NCBI RefSeq assembly: GCF_001368915.1
Contig: NZ_CSTE01000002.1
Coordinates: 1,612,961 to 1,676,960 of the forward strand
Reading direction: 5' to 3'
Length of the DNA stretch: 64,000 nt
Source of the DNA: Haloferax massiliensis
Lineage (GTDB): Archaea > Halobacteriota > Halobacteria > Halobacteriales > Haloferacaceae
Shown: positions 41,372-49,459 of the stretch, one piece after another
Layout of the letters: each line of letters opens with the position of its first letter
Numbering within the stretch: the first letter of the stretch is position 1
Position numbers and translations under genes: made by a program
Notes under the pieces: model-generated
What the model was told of the DNA's origin: nothing
The model's database searches: none
What the model saw: the letters and a program-made list of their open reading frames with translations, nothing else

Positions 41372-42796
41372 ATGCTCGACCCAGTCATCGCCAGCCGGCT
41401 GCAGTTCGCGCTCACGACCATCGTCCACATCATCTTCCCCGTGATGAGCATGGGCCTCGCGCCCTTCCTCATCTACTTCACGTGGAAAGACATCCGCACC
41501 GACGACCCGGTGTACGAACAGCTCAGGCGGTTCTGGACGAAGATTTTCGCCGTCTCGTTCGTCGTCGGCACCGTGACGGGAATCGTCCTCGAATTCGAGT
41601 TCGGGACGAACTTCGCGGCGTTCTCGACGGCGGCCGGCGAGCTGTTCGGCGGCCCGCTGGCCACCGAGGGGATGATGGCGTTCATGCTCGAAGCGACGTT
41701 CCTCGGGGTGTTCGTCTTCGGCCGCGAGAAGGTCTCCGACGCGCTCTACATGGTGTCGGCCGTCGCGGTCGGTCTCGGCACGTGGCTCTCGGCGGTGTGG
41801 ATTCTCGTCGCCAACTCGTGGATGCAGACGCCGCGGGGGTACGAACTCGCCCGCGAGAGCGGCCAGCTCGTCGTCTCGCTCGTCGACCCAATCGCGGCGT
41901 ACGCCAACCCGCGGTTCCCGTGGATGTTCGTCCACATGCAGAACGCCGCGGTGCTGTCGGTCGCGCTGTTCATGGCCGGCGTCGCGGCGTACCACGTCTG
42001 GCAGCGCGGCATCACCGCCGACGACGACCGCGAGGGCGCGCGCTTCTGGCGAAAGACGCTCAAAATCGCGCTCGTCGTCCTGCTCGTGACCGCGCCGTTT
42101 CAGGCGATTCACGGCGACGCCTACGGCCGGCACGTCTACGAGACCCAACCGCAGAAGTTCGCCGCCATGGAGGCCGTCTGGGAGACCGACAGCTACGTCC
42201 CCGAGTACATCTTCGCCGTCCCGACGAGCCTCGACGGCATCACCGACCCGCGCGCGAAGGAACTGTTCGGCATCGGCATCCCCGGCGGGGCGTCGTGGCT
42301 GGCCAGCGGCGGCGACCCGCAGGCCGAAATCACCGGCCTGAGCGAGTTCGACACGGAGGCCCCGCCGGTCGCCGTCGTCTTCTGGTCGTTCCGGCTCATG
42401 GTCGCCGCGGGGTTCTGGTTCATCCTGTTGGCCTTCTGGGCGGCCTACCGCTGGTGGACCGACGAGCTGTACGACGACGACCTGTTACACAAGGCGTTCG
42501 TCGGCTCGTCGCTCCTCGGCATCTTCGCCGTCGAGGTCGGCTGGATTGTCACCGAGGTGGGCCGACAGCCGTGGGTCATCCAAGGCGTCCTCAGGACGAG
42601 CAAGGGGGTGTCGCCGGGACTCACCGGCTTCGAGGCGACGCTCACGCTCGTCGGCTTCGCCGTCGTGTACACCGGCCTGCTCGCGCTCTACACCTACGTG
42701 ATTCGCCGCATCATCCGCGAGGGACCGCCGAGCGTCGACGAGACGGCGGGGGGTTCGGAGGCCGCCTCGCCCTCGGGGGTGACCGGCGATGACTGA
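41372..42796 (+). CDS. cydA: Cytochrome bd-type quinol oxidase subunit I
   Basis: A 474-aa membrane protein that carries the haems of cytochrome bd, which reduces O2 with quinol at low oxygen. His19 (in TTIVH) matches the high-spin b595/d ligand position, and His188 (FVHMQ) matches the b558 ligand. The conserved GRQPW motif lies near residue 393. The Q-loop is of the short type. About nine transmembrane helices are expected. The gene overlaps cydB by 8 nt, so the two are translated together. The acidic/Ser tail is a haloarchaeal addition. Confidence 0.95.
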   Translation: MLDPVIASRLQFALTTIVHIIFPVMSMGLAPFLIYFTWKDIRTDDPVYEQLRRFWTKIFAVSFVVGTVTGIVLEFEFGTNFAAFSTAAGELFGGPLATEGMMAFMLEATFLGVFVFGREKVSDALYMVSAVAVGLGTWLSAVWILVANSWMQTPRGYELARESGQLVVSLVDPIAAYANPRFPWMFVHMQNAAVLSVALFMAGVAAYHVWQRGITADDDREGARFWRKTLKIALVVLLVTAPFQAIHGDAYGRHVYETQPQKFAAMEAVWETDSYVPEYIFAVPTSLDGITDPRAKELFGIGIPGGASWLASGGDPQAEITGLSEFDTEAPPVAVVFWSFRLMVAAGFWFILLAFWAAYRWWTDELYDDDLLHKAFVGSSLLGIFAVEVGWIVTEVGRQPWVIQGVLRTSKGVSPGLTGFEATLTLVGFAVVYTGLLALYTYVIRRIIREGPPSVDETAGGSEAASPSGVTGDD

Positions 42797-43787
42797 CTAC
42801 GGCGCGTTCGCCACCGACCCGCTTTTCGGCCTCCCACTGCAGGAGCTGTGGTTCGGGCTCGTCTTCTTCATCCTCGGGATGTTCCTGTTCCTCGACGGCT
42901 TCGACTTCGGCGTCGGAGCCATCTTCGCGACCCGCGACGACGACGAGGAACGCGAGACGCTTCTGGCCGCCATCGGCCCCTTCTGGGACGGCAACGAGGT
43001 GTGGCTCGTCGTCTTCGGCGGCGCGCTGTTCGCCGCGTTCCCGGCGGTGTACGCGAACCTCTTCAGCCGCCACTACCTGCTCATGTTCGCCATCCTCGGG
43101 GCGCTCATCCTCCGCGGGCTCGCCCCCGAGATGTACGAACAGCGCCACGACGAGGCGTGGCAGACGTGGTGGGGTCGGGCGTTCGTCGTCGGCAGCGTGA
43201 GCGCGCCCTTCTTCCTCGGCGTGTTCGCCGCCCACTGGCTCCTCGGCGTCGAGTCGCTCCTGTCGCTGCCCGGCGTCGTCGTCGGTCTCGCCGTCGTCGC
43301 GCTCACCGTCGTCGCCGGCGTCGGCTTCCTCGCCATGAAGACCCGCGGGAGCCTCCAGCGCGACGTGGCCGGCTACGGCCCCCGGGCGATGGCGGCCTAC
43401 CTCGCGCTCGTCGTCGTCACGCTCGGCTACCTCGTCGCCGTCCGCCCCGACCTCGGCGTCCTCGCACCGGTGCCGCTGGCGCTCGTCGTCGTCAGCCTCG
43501 CCGCCGCCGCGGGCTATCTGCTCTCGCTCCGCGAGGGGCGCTACACGCTCGCGTTCGGGACCGTACCGGTGCTCGTGTTCGCGTTCGTCGCGCTCGTGGC
43601 GACGCTCATGTTCCCCTTGGCCGACCCCGCGACCGGACTGACCGTCGCGGACGCCATCGTGTCGGTGCTCCCGCTGAACATCATGAGCGTCGCGTCGGCG
43701 CTTCTGTTGCCGCTCGTGTTCACCTACTTCGGCATCCTCTACTCGACGTTCAGCGGCCCCGTCGAGACCGGCGAATCGTACTCCTGA
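42789..43787 (+). CDS. cydB: Cytochrome bd-type quinol oxidase subunit II
   Basis: A 332-aa, eight-helix partner of CydA. The N-terminal ELWFGLVFFILGMFLFLDGFDFG is diagnostic, followed by AAIGPFWDGNEVWLVVFGGALFAAFP. CydB holds no haem ligand but is needed for assembly. The ATGACTGA overlap with cydA supports translational coupling. A small membrane protein gene begins 37 nt behind the stop. Confidence 0.95.
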   Translation: MTDYGAFATDPLFGLPLQELWFGLVFFILGMFLFLDGFDFGVGAIFATRDDDEERETLLAAIGPFWDGNEVWLVVFGGALFAAFPAVYANLFSRHYLLMFAILGALILRGLAPEMYEQRHDEAWQTWWGRAFVVGSVSAPFFLGVFAAHWLLGVESLLSLPGVVVGLAVVALTVVAGVGFLAMKTRGSLQRDVAGYGPRAMAAYLALVVVTLGYLVAVRPDLGVLAPVPLALVVVSLAAAAGYLLSLREGRYTLAFGTVPVLVFAFVALVATLMFPLADPATGLTVADAIVSVLPLNIMSVASALLLPLVFTYFGILYSTFSGPVETGESYS

Positions 43788-43824
43788 CCGACCGCACCCG
43801 ACACCCACACCAACCCATCCAATC

Positions 43825-44031
43825 ATGGCTACGCTCCCCAACACCGAACCCACCGTCGAATCGCTCACCAAACCGCTGACCCTCCTCGGCCTCGGACTGG
43901 TCGTCGTCAGCGTCGCCGTCGCGGGGGTCGCCCTCCGAGACGGCGACGTGGTCACCGCGCTCGGGATGGGGCTGTTGTTCGCCTCGGGCGTCCTCACGAC
44001 CGGTATCAGCCTCTCCGGGAAATCGGTGTAA
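43825..44031 (+). CDS. Small two-helix membrane protein behind cydAB
   Basis: A 68-aa protein with hydrophobic segments at about residues 18-37 and 44-62 and a short polar N-terminus. No family is recognised. In bacteria, cyd operons often end with tiny membrane subunits (CydX, CydS) that stabilise the oxidase; those have one helix, and this one has two, so the comparison rests only on position and size. The 37-nt spacer suggests it belongs to the cydAB transcript. Confidence 0.65.
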   Translation: MATLPNTEPTVESLTKPLTLLGLGLVVVSVAVAGVALRDGDVVTALGMGLLFASGVLTTGISLSGKSV

Positions 44032-44115
44032 CCCGGCTGACCGCGGCGGGGACGCTCCGCCGCGGACCCGGTCGTTCCACCCTATTTTATGGCGTCGTGG
44101 CGAAATCCACCGCGT

Positions 44116-44502
44116 ATGAAGCGCGTCATCGAGACCGACGAAGCGCCGGCCGCGGTCGGTGCGTACAGTCAGGCGACGACCAACGGCTCGCTGCTCTACA
44201 CGGCGGGACAGATTCCGCTGACGCCGGACGGCGACCTCCTCGACGACGAGGACATCGCGACGCAGACGACGCAGTCGCTCGACAACGTGATGGCCATTCT
44301 CGCTGAGGCCGGCGCGGACGCGACCGACGTGCTGAAGACGACCGTGTTCCTCGCCGACATCGACGACTTCGACGAGATGAACGAGACGTACGCGACCTAC
44401 TTCGACGAGGAGCCGCCGGCCCGCTCGGCCGTCGAGGTCGGCAACCTGCCGAAGGGCGTCGGCGTCGAAATCGAGGCCGTCGCCGTCGTCGACGAGGAGT
44501 AA
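44116..44502 (+). CDS. ridA: RidA-family enamine/imine deaminase
   Basis: A 128-aa YjgF/YER057c/UK114 protein that hydrolyses the reactive 2-aminoacrylate and 2-aminocrotonate released by threonine/serine dehydratases. Typical parts are PAAVGAYSQA near the start, LYTAGQIPLTPDG, and the active-site Arg in PARSAVEVGNLPKGVGVEIEAVAV. A tatttta box (44082-44088) lies 28 nt upstream, making the second in-frame ATG the start and the message leaderless. The closeness to ilvA is functionally sensible. Confidence 0.94.
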   Translation: MKRVIETDEAPAAVGAYSQATTNGSLLYTAGQIPLTPDGDLLDDEDIATQTTQSLDNVMAILAEAGADATDVLKTTVFLADIDDFDEMNETYATYFDEEPPARSAVEVGNLPKGVGVEIEAVAVVDEE

Positions 44503-44503
44503 C

Positions 44504-44710
44504 GTGGCCCGCCGCGTCCGGTCCGCGCTCGCGTGGGGCGCAGCGAGCCTCCTCCTCGTGGGCGTCCTCGCGCAGGGCGCGGTCCTCCTCGGAGTCGGCA
44601 TCGACGCGTCGTTCGGGGCGGTCGCCGCGGTGGCGGTCGTCGCCGGCGTCGCGGTCGCGTCCGTGACATACGCCATCGAGCCGCGACTCGAACGGAAAGG
44701 AAGGGCTTAA
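44504..44710 (+). CDS. Small two-helix membrane protein, 68 aa
   Basis: A frame that starts with GTG one base after the ridA stop, so it is probably translated from the same message. It has two hydrophobic segments (about residues 8-27 and 31-52) between basic ends (ARRVRS... and ...PRLERKGRA). No family is recognised. It ends 29 nt before tRNA-Ser. Confidence 0.62.
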   Translation: MARRVRSALAWGAASLLLVGVLAQGAVLLGVGIDASFGAVAAVAVVAGVAVASVTYAIEPRLERKGRA

Positions 44711-44739
44711 ATTATCCAGGCGGGAACGTTGCGTTGTAA

Positions 44740-44820
44740 GCCAGGATGGCCGAGCGGTAAGGCGCACGCCTGGAAAGCGTGTTCCCTCTGGGATCGGGGG
44801 TTCAAATCCCTCTCCTGGCG
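44740..44820 (+). tRNA. tRNA-Ser (anticodon GGA)
   Basis: Acceptor GCCAGGA/TCCTGGC with discriminator G; anticodon stem CACGC/GCGTG around CTGGAAA (anticodon GGA, UCC/UCU codons); a long variable arm typical of serine tRNAs (TTCCCTCTGGGATC); T-stem GGGGG/CCCTC around TTCAAAT. CCA is not encoded. A ttaaattatcc box (about 44707-44717) lies upstream as promoter. Confidence 0.96.
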
Positions 44821-44964
44821 CTTCTCTGAAAACTACACCTCCGAGCGACGCGTCTCGGCGCGTCGCGGACGGCTGTTTTCGTGAAGCGTTTCTGAGAGGG
44901 ATTTGAACCAGGGAGCGAAGCGAACAGAGTGAGCGGAGCGACCGAGGTTCAAATCCCGCTCCCG
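44821..44964 (+). repeat. tRNA-Ser-linked hairpins with a 16-nt perfect inverted T-arm copy
   Basis: The first hairpin is CGACGCG (44846-44852)/CGCGTCG (44859-44865), extended by TCCG/CGGA. Then comes an inverted copy of the tRNA T-arm, GAGAGGGATTTGAACC (44894-44909), a perfect complement of 16 nt of the tRNA, a spacer of gagcgaagcgaac and gagcggagcgaccga units, and a direct partial copy GGTTCAAATCCC (44946-44957). The inverted and direct copies can pair across the spacer. Confidence 0.85.
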
Positions 44965-45268
44965 ACACGTCTCCGAAAACCCATATCTGTGACCCAGACC
45001 CGCACCGAGTACACCGACTCGAACCCCGCCTCTCGCGCCCGAGGCACATAGCCTCTCGCTTAATCGCCGGACGGCGGGAACCGTCGGCGGAGTCTATCGC
45101 ACCACCCGCCAAGGACTACTTACGTCGTGACTGGCAGGGCACCCCCAGTTCGACGCGACCCGAGGCACTACCACCACACACCCAATCGAAGGCACAACCA
45201 CAGACCCGACCGTATCAACTGTCCGGACAAAACATTCATCCCCATGGGATACGATACCACGATTGACA
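44965..45268. other. Intergenic region without a recognised gene
   Basis: A short inverted repeat GAGGC-acata-GCCTC lies at about 45050-45064, near a cgcttaatcgcc motif. A caaaacattcatc patch (about 45226-45238) is the best candidate promoter for the following small gene. No open frame shows convincing coding character, and there is no tRNA-derived copy beyond 44957. A small RNA cannot be excluded. Confidence 0.35.
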
Positions 45269-45451
45269 ATGCCTGACACCAAGACCGGCCGCGAGAAGAA
45301 GGGCCTCAACAAGCGGACCCAACTCACCGAGCGGCTGTACGAACGCGAGTTATCGGTGTTAGACGAGAACGACGACGAGCCCCCGCTCGACGCCGCGAAC
45401 GACGACGCCGAAGGCGAGTTCCTCGCGGACGAACTCCCAGAGGACGACTGA
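45269..45451 (+). CDS. Small highly charged protein, 60 aa
   Basis: A protein that starts MPDTKTGREKKGLNKRTQL (basic), continues with TERLYERELSVLDEND and ends in a strongly acidic tail (DDAEGEFLADELPEDD). No hydrophobic segment or Cys cluster is present. The opposite charge of its two halves suggests a disordered or partner-bound protein. No family is recognised. The ATG is preferred over a TTG two codons upstream. Confidence 0.6.
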   Translation: MPDTKTGREKKGLNKRTQLTERLYERELSVLDENDDEPPLDAANDDAEGEFLADELPEDD

Positions 45452-45508
45452 CGACGCGGCCGACCCGGCCGCCGACCACGCGAATTTTTATCCGGCGCAG
45501 CAGAACGT

Positions 45509-45907
45509 GTGAGCGTGCACCACCGCGCGAACTACGCGACCGTGTTCATCGGGTCGCATCTCCATCCCGAAGGCGAGACGCTGGACCTCGACTGGGCGGA
45601 CGACGCCGGAGACGAGACGGCGACGTTCGAGTTCGACGTCCCGACCGACGACCCCAGAGAGCCGTATCTCGGCATTCAGGCGTTCGACGTGGGCGAGTAC
45701 GGCCACGAGATTCGAATCAACGGCGACCCGCTTTCGGGGTTCGACATCCCGCCGGGCGACGGCTGGCAGTACTGGGTCGACACCGTGACCGGGGCGCACC
45801 TCGTCGAAGGGACGAACACCATCCGCGTCGTCCGCGACGACGGGGGCGACGACGCGTTCGCCGTCGGGACGGTGACGGTCCACTGGAAAGAGCCGGTCGA
45901 GGAGTAG
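45509..45907 (+). CDS. Haloarchaeal beta-sandwich protein (DUF7383-like)
   Basis: A 132-aa protein rich in beta strands, with the conserved-looking centre YLGIQAFDVGEYGHEIRINGDPLSGFDIPPGDGW (longer than quoted) and a final TVTVHWKEP strand. It resembles carbohydrate-binding or jelly-roll folds in outline. The function is unknown. The GTG start is chosen because a tttttat box (about 45484-45490) lies about 25 nt upstream; a second GTG two codons later is an alternative. Confidence 0.7.
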   Translation: MSVHHRANYATVFIGSHLHPEGETLDLDWADDAGDETATFEFDVPTDDPREPYLGIQAFDVGEYGHEIRINGDPLSGFDIPPGDGWQYWVDTVTGAHLVEGTNTIRVVRDDGGDDAFAVGTVTVHWKEPVEE

Positions 45908-46051
45908 CGTATAAAGCGGTTCGGCCGGGCGCAAATTGTGGTGTGAAATAGCGTACCATACGTTCCCCCCGAACACCTCGAAGGGGACCTCAGTCGCGCG
46001 GTTATCGGGAGTACGCGCCGAACGCTCGGATTCCGGCCTCCGATTCGTCGG

Positions 46052-46066
46052 CGAAGCTTTTTTATA
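46052..46066 (+). promoter_or_regulatory. Heat-shock-type promoter of the thermosome gene
   Basis: CGAA (46052-46055) precedes a long TTTTTTATA box (46058-46066), about 27 nt before the ATG. CGAA directly upstream of the TATA element is the arrangement shown to matter for heat induction of cct promoters in Haloferax volcanii. The predicted leader is about 5 nt. Confidence 0.65.
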
Positions 46067-46092
46067 GAATCACAAACAATCAAGGCCTGTCT

Positions 46093-47757
46093 ATGAGCCA
46101 GCGAATGCAGCAGGGTCAGCCGATGATCATCATGGGCGAGGATGCACAGCGCGTCAAGGACCGCGACGCGCAGGCGTACAACATCCGCGCCGCACGAGCA
46201 GTCGCCGAGGCGGTACGTTCCACACTCGGCCCGAAGGGGATGGACAAGATGCTCGTCGACTCGATGGGCGACGTCACCATCACGAACGACGGCGTCACCA
46301 TCCTCAAGGAGATGGACATCGACAACCCGACGGCCGAGATGATCGTCGAGGTCGCCGAGACGCAGGAGGACGAAGCCGGCGACGGAACGACGACGGCGGT
46401 CGCCATCGCGGGTGAACTCCTCAAGAACGCCGAGGACCTCCTCGAACAGGACATCCACCCGACGGCCATCATCCGCGGCTTCAACCTCGCCTCCGAGAAG
46501 GCGCGCGAGGAGATCGACGACATCGCGGAGCGCGTCGACCCCGACGACGAGGAACTCCTGAAGAAGGTCGCCGAGACCTCCATGACGGGCAAGAGCTCCG
46601 AGCTCAACAAGGAGCTTCTCGCGGACCTCATCGTCCGCGCCGTCCGGCAGGTCACCGTCGAGGCCCACGACGGCTCCCACGTCGTCGACCTCGAAAACGT
46701 CGCCATCGAGACCCAGACCGGTCGCTCCGCGTCCGAGTCCGAACTCCTCTCCGGTGCCGTCATCGACAAGGACCCCGTCCACGACGACATGCCGGTCGAG
46801 TTCGACGAGGCCGACGTGCTGCTGCTCAACGAGCCCGTCGAGGTCGAGGAGACCGACATCGACACGAACGTCTCCATCGAGAACCCCGACCAGCTCCAGA
46901 AGTTCCTCGACCAAGAGGAGGCCCAGCTGAAGCAGAAGGTCGACCAGATCGTCGACTCCGGCGCTGACGTGGTCTTCTGCCAGAAGGGCATCGACGACCT
47001 CGCCCAGCACTACCTCGCCAAGGAGGGCATCCTCGCGGTCCGCCGGACGAAGAAGTCCGACATCCGCTTCCTCAAGAACATCACCGGTGCGACGGTCGTC
47101 TCCGACCTCGACTCCATCGAGGCCGCCGACCTCGGCCGCGCCTCCGTCCGCCGCGACGAGGCCGACGAGCTGTTCTACGTCGAGGGCATCGGCGACGACG
47201 TCCACGGCGTCACGCTCCTGCTCCGCGGCTCCACCGACCACGTCGTCGACGAGCTCGAACGCGGCGTTCAGGACGCTCTCGACGTCGTCGCGTCCACGGT
47301 CGCCGACGGCCGCGTCCTCGCCGGCGGCGGCGCCATCGAGGTCGAACTCGCCTCGCGCCTCCGCAACTACGCCGACTCCGTCTCCGGACGCGAGCAGCTC
47401 GCCGTCGAGGCGTTCGCCGACGCGCTCGAACTCGTCCCGCGCGTGCTCGCCGAGAACGCCGGTCTCGACTCCATCGACACGCTCGTCGACCTCCGCGCGG
47501 CCCACGAAGACGGCGAAGTCCGCGCCGGTCTGAACGTCTTCACCGGCGAGGTCGAAGACGCCTTCGAGGCCGGCGTCGTCGAGACGGCCCACGCGAAAGA
47601 GCAGGCCGTCGCCTCCGCCTCCGAAGCCGCGAACCTCGTCCTCAAGATTGACGACATCATCGCGGCCGGTGACCTCTCCACCGGCGGCGACGACGACGAC
47701 GAGGGCGGCGCACCCGGCGGCATGGGTGGCATGGGCGGTATGGGCGGCGCGATGTGA
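46093..47757 (+). CDS. cct2: Thermosome (group II chaperonin) subunit
   Basis: A 554-aa chaperonin subunit forming double rings that fold proteins with ATP. Nucleotide motifs are [25 protein letters not shown], and [15 protein letters not shown] with the catalytic Asp; the apical domain is central; [13 protein letters not shown] lies in the C-terminal equatorial part. The C-terminus is a Gly-Gly-Met repeat ([13 protein letters not shown]) that lines the chamber. Position and neighbours agree with cct2 of Haloferax volcanii; the exact paralogue number is inferred. Confidence 0.95.
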   Translation: MSQRMQQGQPMIIMGEDAQRVKDRDAQAYNIRAARAVAEAVRSTLGPKGMDKMLVDSMGDVTITNDGVTILKEMDIDNPTAEMIVEVAETQEDEAGDGTTTAVAIAGELLKNAEDLLEQDIHPTAIIRGFNLASEKAREEIDDIAERVDPDDEELLKKVAETSMTGKSSELNKELLADLIVRAVRQVTVEAHDGSHVVDLENVAIETQTGRSASESELLSGAVIDKDPVHDDMPVEFDEADVLLLNEPVEVEETDIDTNVSIENPDQLQKFLDQEEAQLKQKVDQIVDSGADVVFCQKGIDDLAQHYLAKEGILAVRRTKKSDIRFLKNITGATVVSDLDSIEAADLGRASVRRDEADELFYVEGIGDDVHGVTLLLRGSTDHVVDELERGVQDALDVVASTVADGRVLAGGGAIEVELASRLRNYADSVSGREQLAVEAFADALELVPRVLAENAGLDSIDTLVDLRAAHEDGEVRAGLNVFTGEVEDAFEAGVVETAHAKEQAVASASEAANLVLKIDDIIAAGDLSTGGDDDDEGGAPGGMGGMGGMGGAM

Positions 47758-47817
47758 AGATCGGCTAACGCCTTCACTCACTCGTCCCCCGACGCCTGCA
47801 CCGCGCGACAGACTACG

Positions 47818-47870
47818 TTATTTTAGCGAGAACGCACCCCACACGGACGGAGAGCCTCGGCTACGCCGTC
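47818..47870 (+). promoter_or_regulatory. Strong TATA box followed by a hairpin: sRNA or structured leader candidate
   Basis: A ttattttag box (47818-47826) is followed about 20 nt later by a hairpin at 47846-47870: outer stem GACGG/CCGTC and inner stem AGCC-TC-GGCT. The hairpin begins about where transcription should start. The whole gap 47758-48062 (305 nt) otherwise holds no coding frame; a second box (ggataaatc, about 47975) and the repeat-like cagttgcagttgtg lie nearer to the next gene. Confidence 0.45.
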
Positions 47871-48062
47871 TGAATGGCGGCACGCGACGGAGCGGCAACC
47901 GACTAACGTCGACCGCGACATCGACCTCCAGTCCGACGGGAGCCGACCGCACCGAATCATCGAGACCAGCACAGTTGGATAAATCTACCACTTTCTTAGA
48001 AACAGTTGCAGTTGTGTTCAGAAATGGAACGAACTAAGTAGCAGGTACGGCAACGTGTCTCT

Positions 48063-49058
48063 ATGCGCAAGACGCTGCTGTTGAACAAGGACGACGTTCA
48101 CGAGAACGTCCAGATGCCGGAGCTCATCTCGGCCATCGAGGACGCCTTCGCCGCCTACGAGTCCGGCGACGCCCAGATGCCGCCGAAGTCCTACATCGAC
48201 CTGCCGCAGTACAACGGCGACTTCCGGTCGATGCCCGCCTACCTCGACGCGGGCGACTGGGACGCCGCGGGCATCAAGTGGGTCAACGTCCACCCCGACA
48301 ACGGCGACAAGTACGACCTGCCCACCGTCATGGGCACGATGATCTACTCCGACCCGGAGAACGCCTTCCCGCTGGCGCTGCTCGACGGGACGGAACTCAC
48401 GATGCTCCGCACCGGCGCGGCCGCGGCCGTCGCCACCGACCACCTCGCCGTCGAGGACGCCTCCTCGATGGGTATCGTCGGCGCGGGCGTCCAGTCGTAC
48501 ACGCAGCTTCGCGCCATCAGCGAGGTCCGCGACATCGAGGAAGTCGTCATCTCGGACCTCGACGAAGAACGCGTCGCCGACTTCATCGACGCCTTCGAAG
48601 ACGAGTTCGACATCCGCGCCGGCTCCATCGAGGAGGCCGCGAGCTGTGACGTGCTGTCGACCGTGACGCCCGTCGAATCGCCCATCGTCCCGCGCGAGGC
48701 GGTCGGCGACCACACCCACATCAACGCGATGGGTGCCGACGCCGAGGGCAAACACGAACTCGCAGACGAGGTGCTGTTGGACGCCAAGCTCGTCATCGAC
48801 GACCACGCCCAGACCACTCACTCCGGCGAAATCAACGTCCCGTACAATCAAGGCGTCCTCACCGACGACGACATCTACGGCGCAATCGGCGACATCGTCC
48901 TCGGGAACCTCGACGGCCGCACCGACGCCGACGGCGTCAGCGTCTTCGACTCGACGGGACTGGCGATTCAGGACGTCGCGGCGGCGCACGTCGCCTACGA
49001 GCACGCGTTCGAAAACGACAACGGCTACGCGTTCGACCTCCTCGGTCTCGCCGAGTAA
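48063..49058 (+). CDS. Ornithine cyclodeaminase/alanine dehydrogenase-family protein
   Basis: A 331-aa NAD-dependent enzyme of the ornithine cyclodeaminase/mu-crystallin family. The N-terminal half forms the dimer and substrate site (MPPKSYIDLPQYNGDFRSMPAYL, GIKWVNVHPDN), and the Rossmann domain has MGIVGAGVQSYTQLRAI with the G-x-G-x-x-x motif (about residues 138-154). Archaeal relatives often act as alanine dehydrogenases; ornithine cyclodeaminase or ketimine reductase activity is also possible. It stands alone, preceded by a 305-nt gap with a structured leader or sRNA candidate. Confidence 0.9.
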   Translation: MRKTLLLNKDDVHENVQMPELISAIEDAFAAYESGDAQMPPKSYIDLPQYNGDFRSMPAYLDAGDWDAAGIKWVNVHPDNGDKYDLPTVMGTMIYSDPENAFPLALLDGTELTMLRTGAAAAVATDHLAVEDASSMGIVGAGVQSYTQLRAISEVRDIEEVVISDLDEERVADFIDAFEDEFDIRAGSIEEAASCDVLSTVTPVESPIVPREAVGDHTHINAMGADAEGKHELADEVLLDAKLVIDDHAQTTHSGEINVPYNQGVLTDDDIYGAIGDIVLGNLDGRTDADGVSVFDSTGLAIQDVAAAHVAYEHAFENDNGYAFDLLGLAE

Positions 49059-49119
49059 GGCCGCCCGACGCGACGCCGCTGGCATTCACCGTTTTCCTTT
49101 TGCAGTCCGATTCGGCGAG

Positions 49120-49338
49120 CTACGGGCTCGGCCCGCGCTGTGCGGCGAGATAGTCGAACAGCTTCGAGAGGACGTAGACGATGGCGATAAAGGGCAGAAG
49201 CGGGACCATCAGGACGACGAGGAGGAGGAACATCGTCCAGCCGATGGAGTCCATCTCGCTGTTCGGATGCGTTCGGGACCCCGGCGTGACGGTGCGGTAG
49301 GCCTTCTGTGCGAGACTCGGGGAGTCGTCTTCGCTCAT
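49120..49338 (-). CDS. Small single-span membrane protein (DUF7535-like)
   Basis: A 72-aa protein with a polar N-terminal half (MSEDDSPSLAQKAYRTVTP) and one long hydrophobic stretch (WTMFLLLVVLMVPLLPFIAI) that may form one or two helices. The DSIGWTMFLLLVVLMVPLLP pattern resembles the haloarchaeal DUF7535 family. The function is unknown. It is convergent with the cyclodeaminase gene and lies downstream of leuS-side intergenic DNA on the minus strand. Confidence 0.7.
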   Translation of the reverse strand: MSEDDSPSLAQKAYRTVTPGSRTHPNSEMDSIGWTMFLLLVVLMVPLLPFIAIVYVLSKLFDYLAAQRGPSP

Positions 49339-49459
49339 GCGGTAGTGTTAGTTCGGCGAGAGGATAAATCGAGCGCCGGAGGGGCAGTCCGCGCCGGGGT
49401 CGTCGCGCGTTCGGCCGACACGCGGCGTTTCGGTCGCGGAGCGGGTTCGTCGAACCCGA

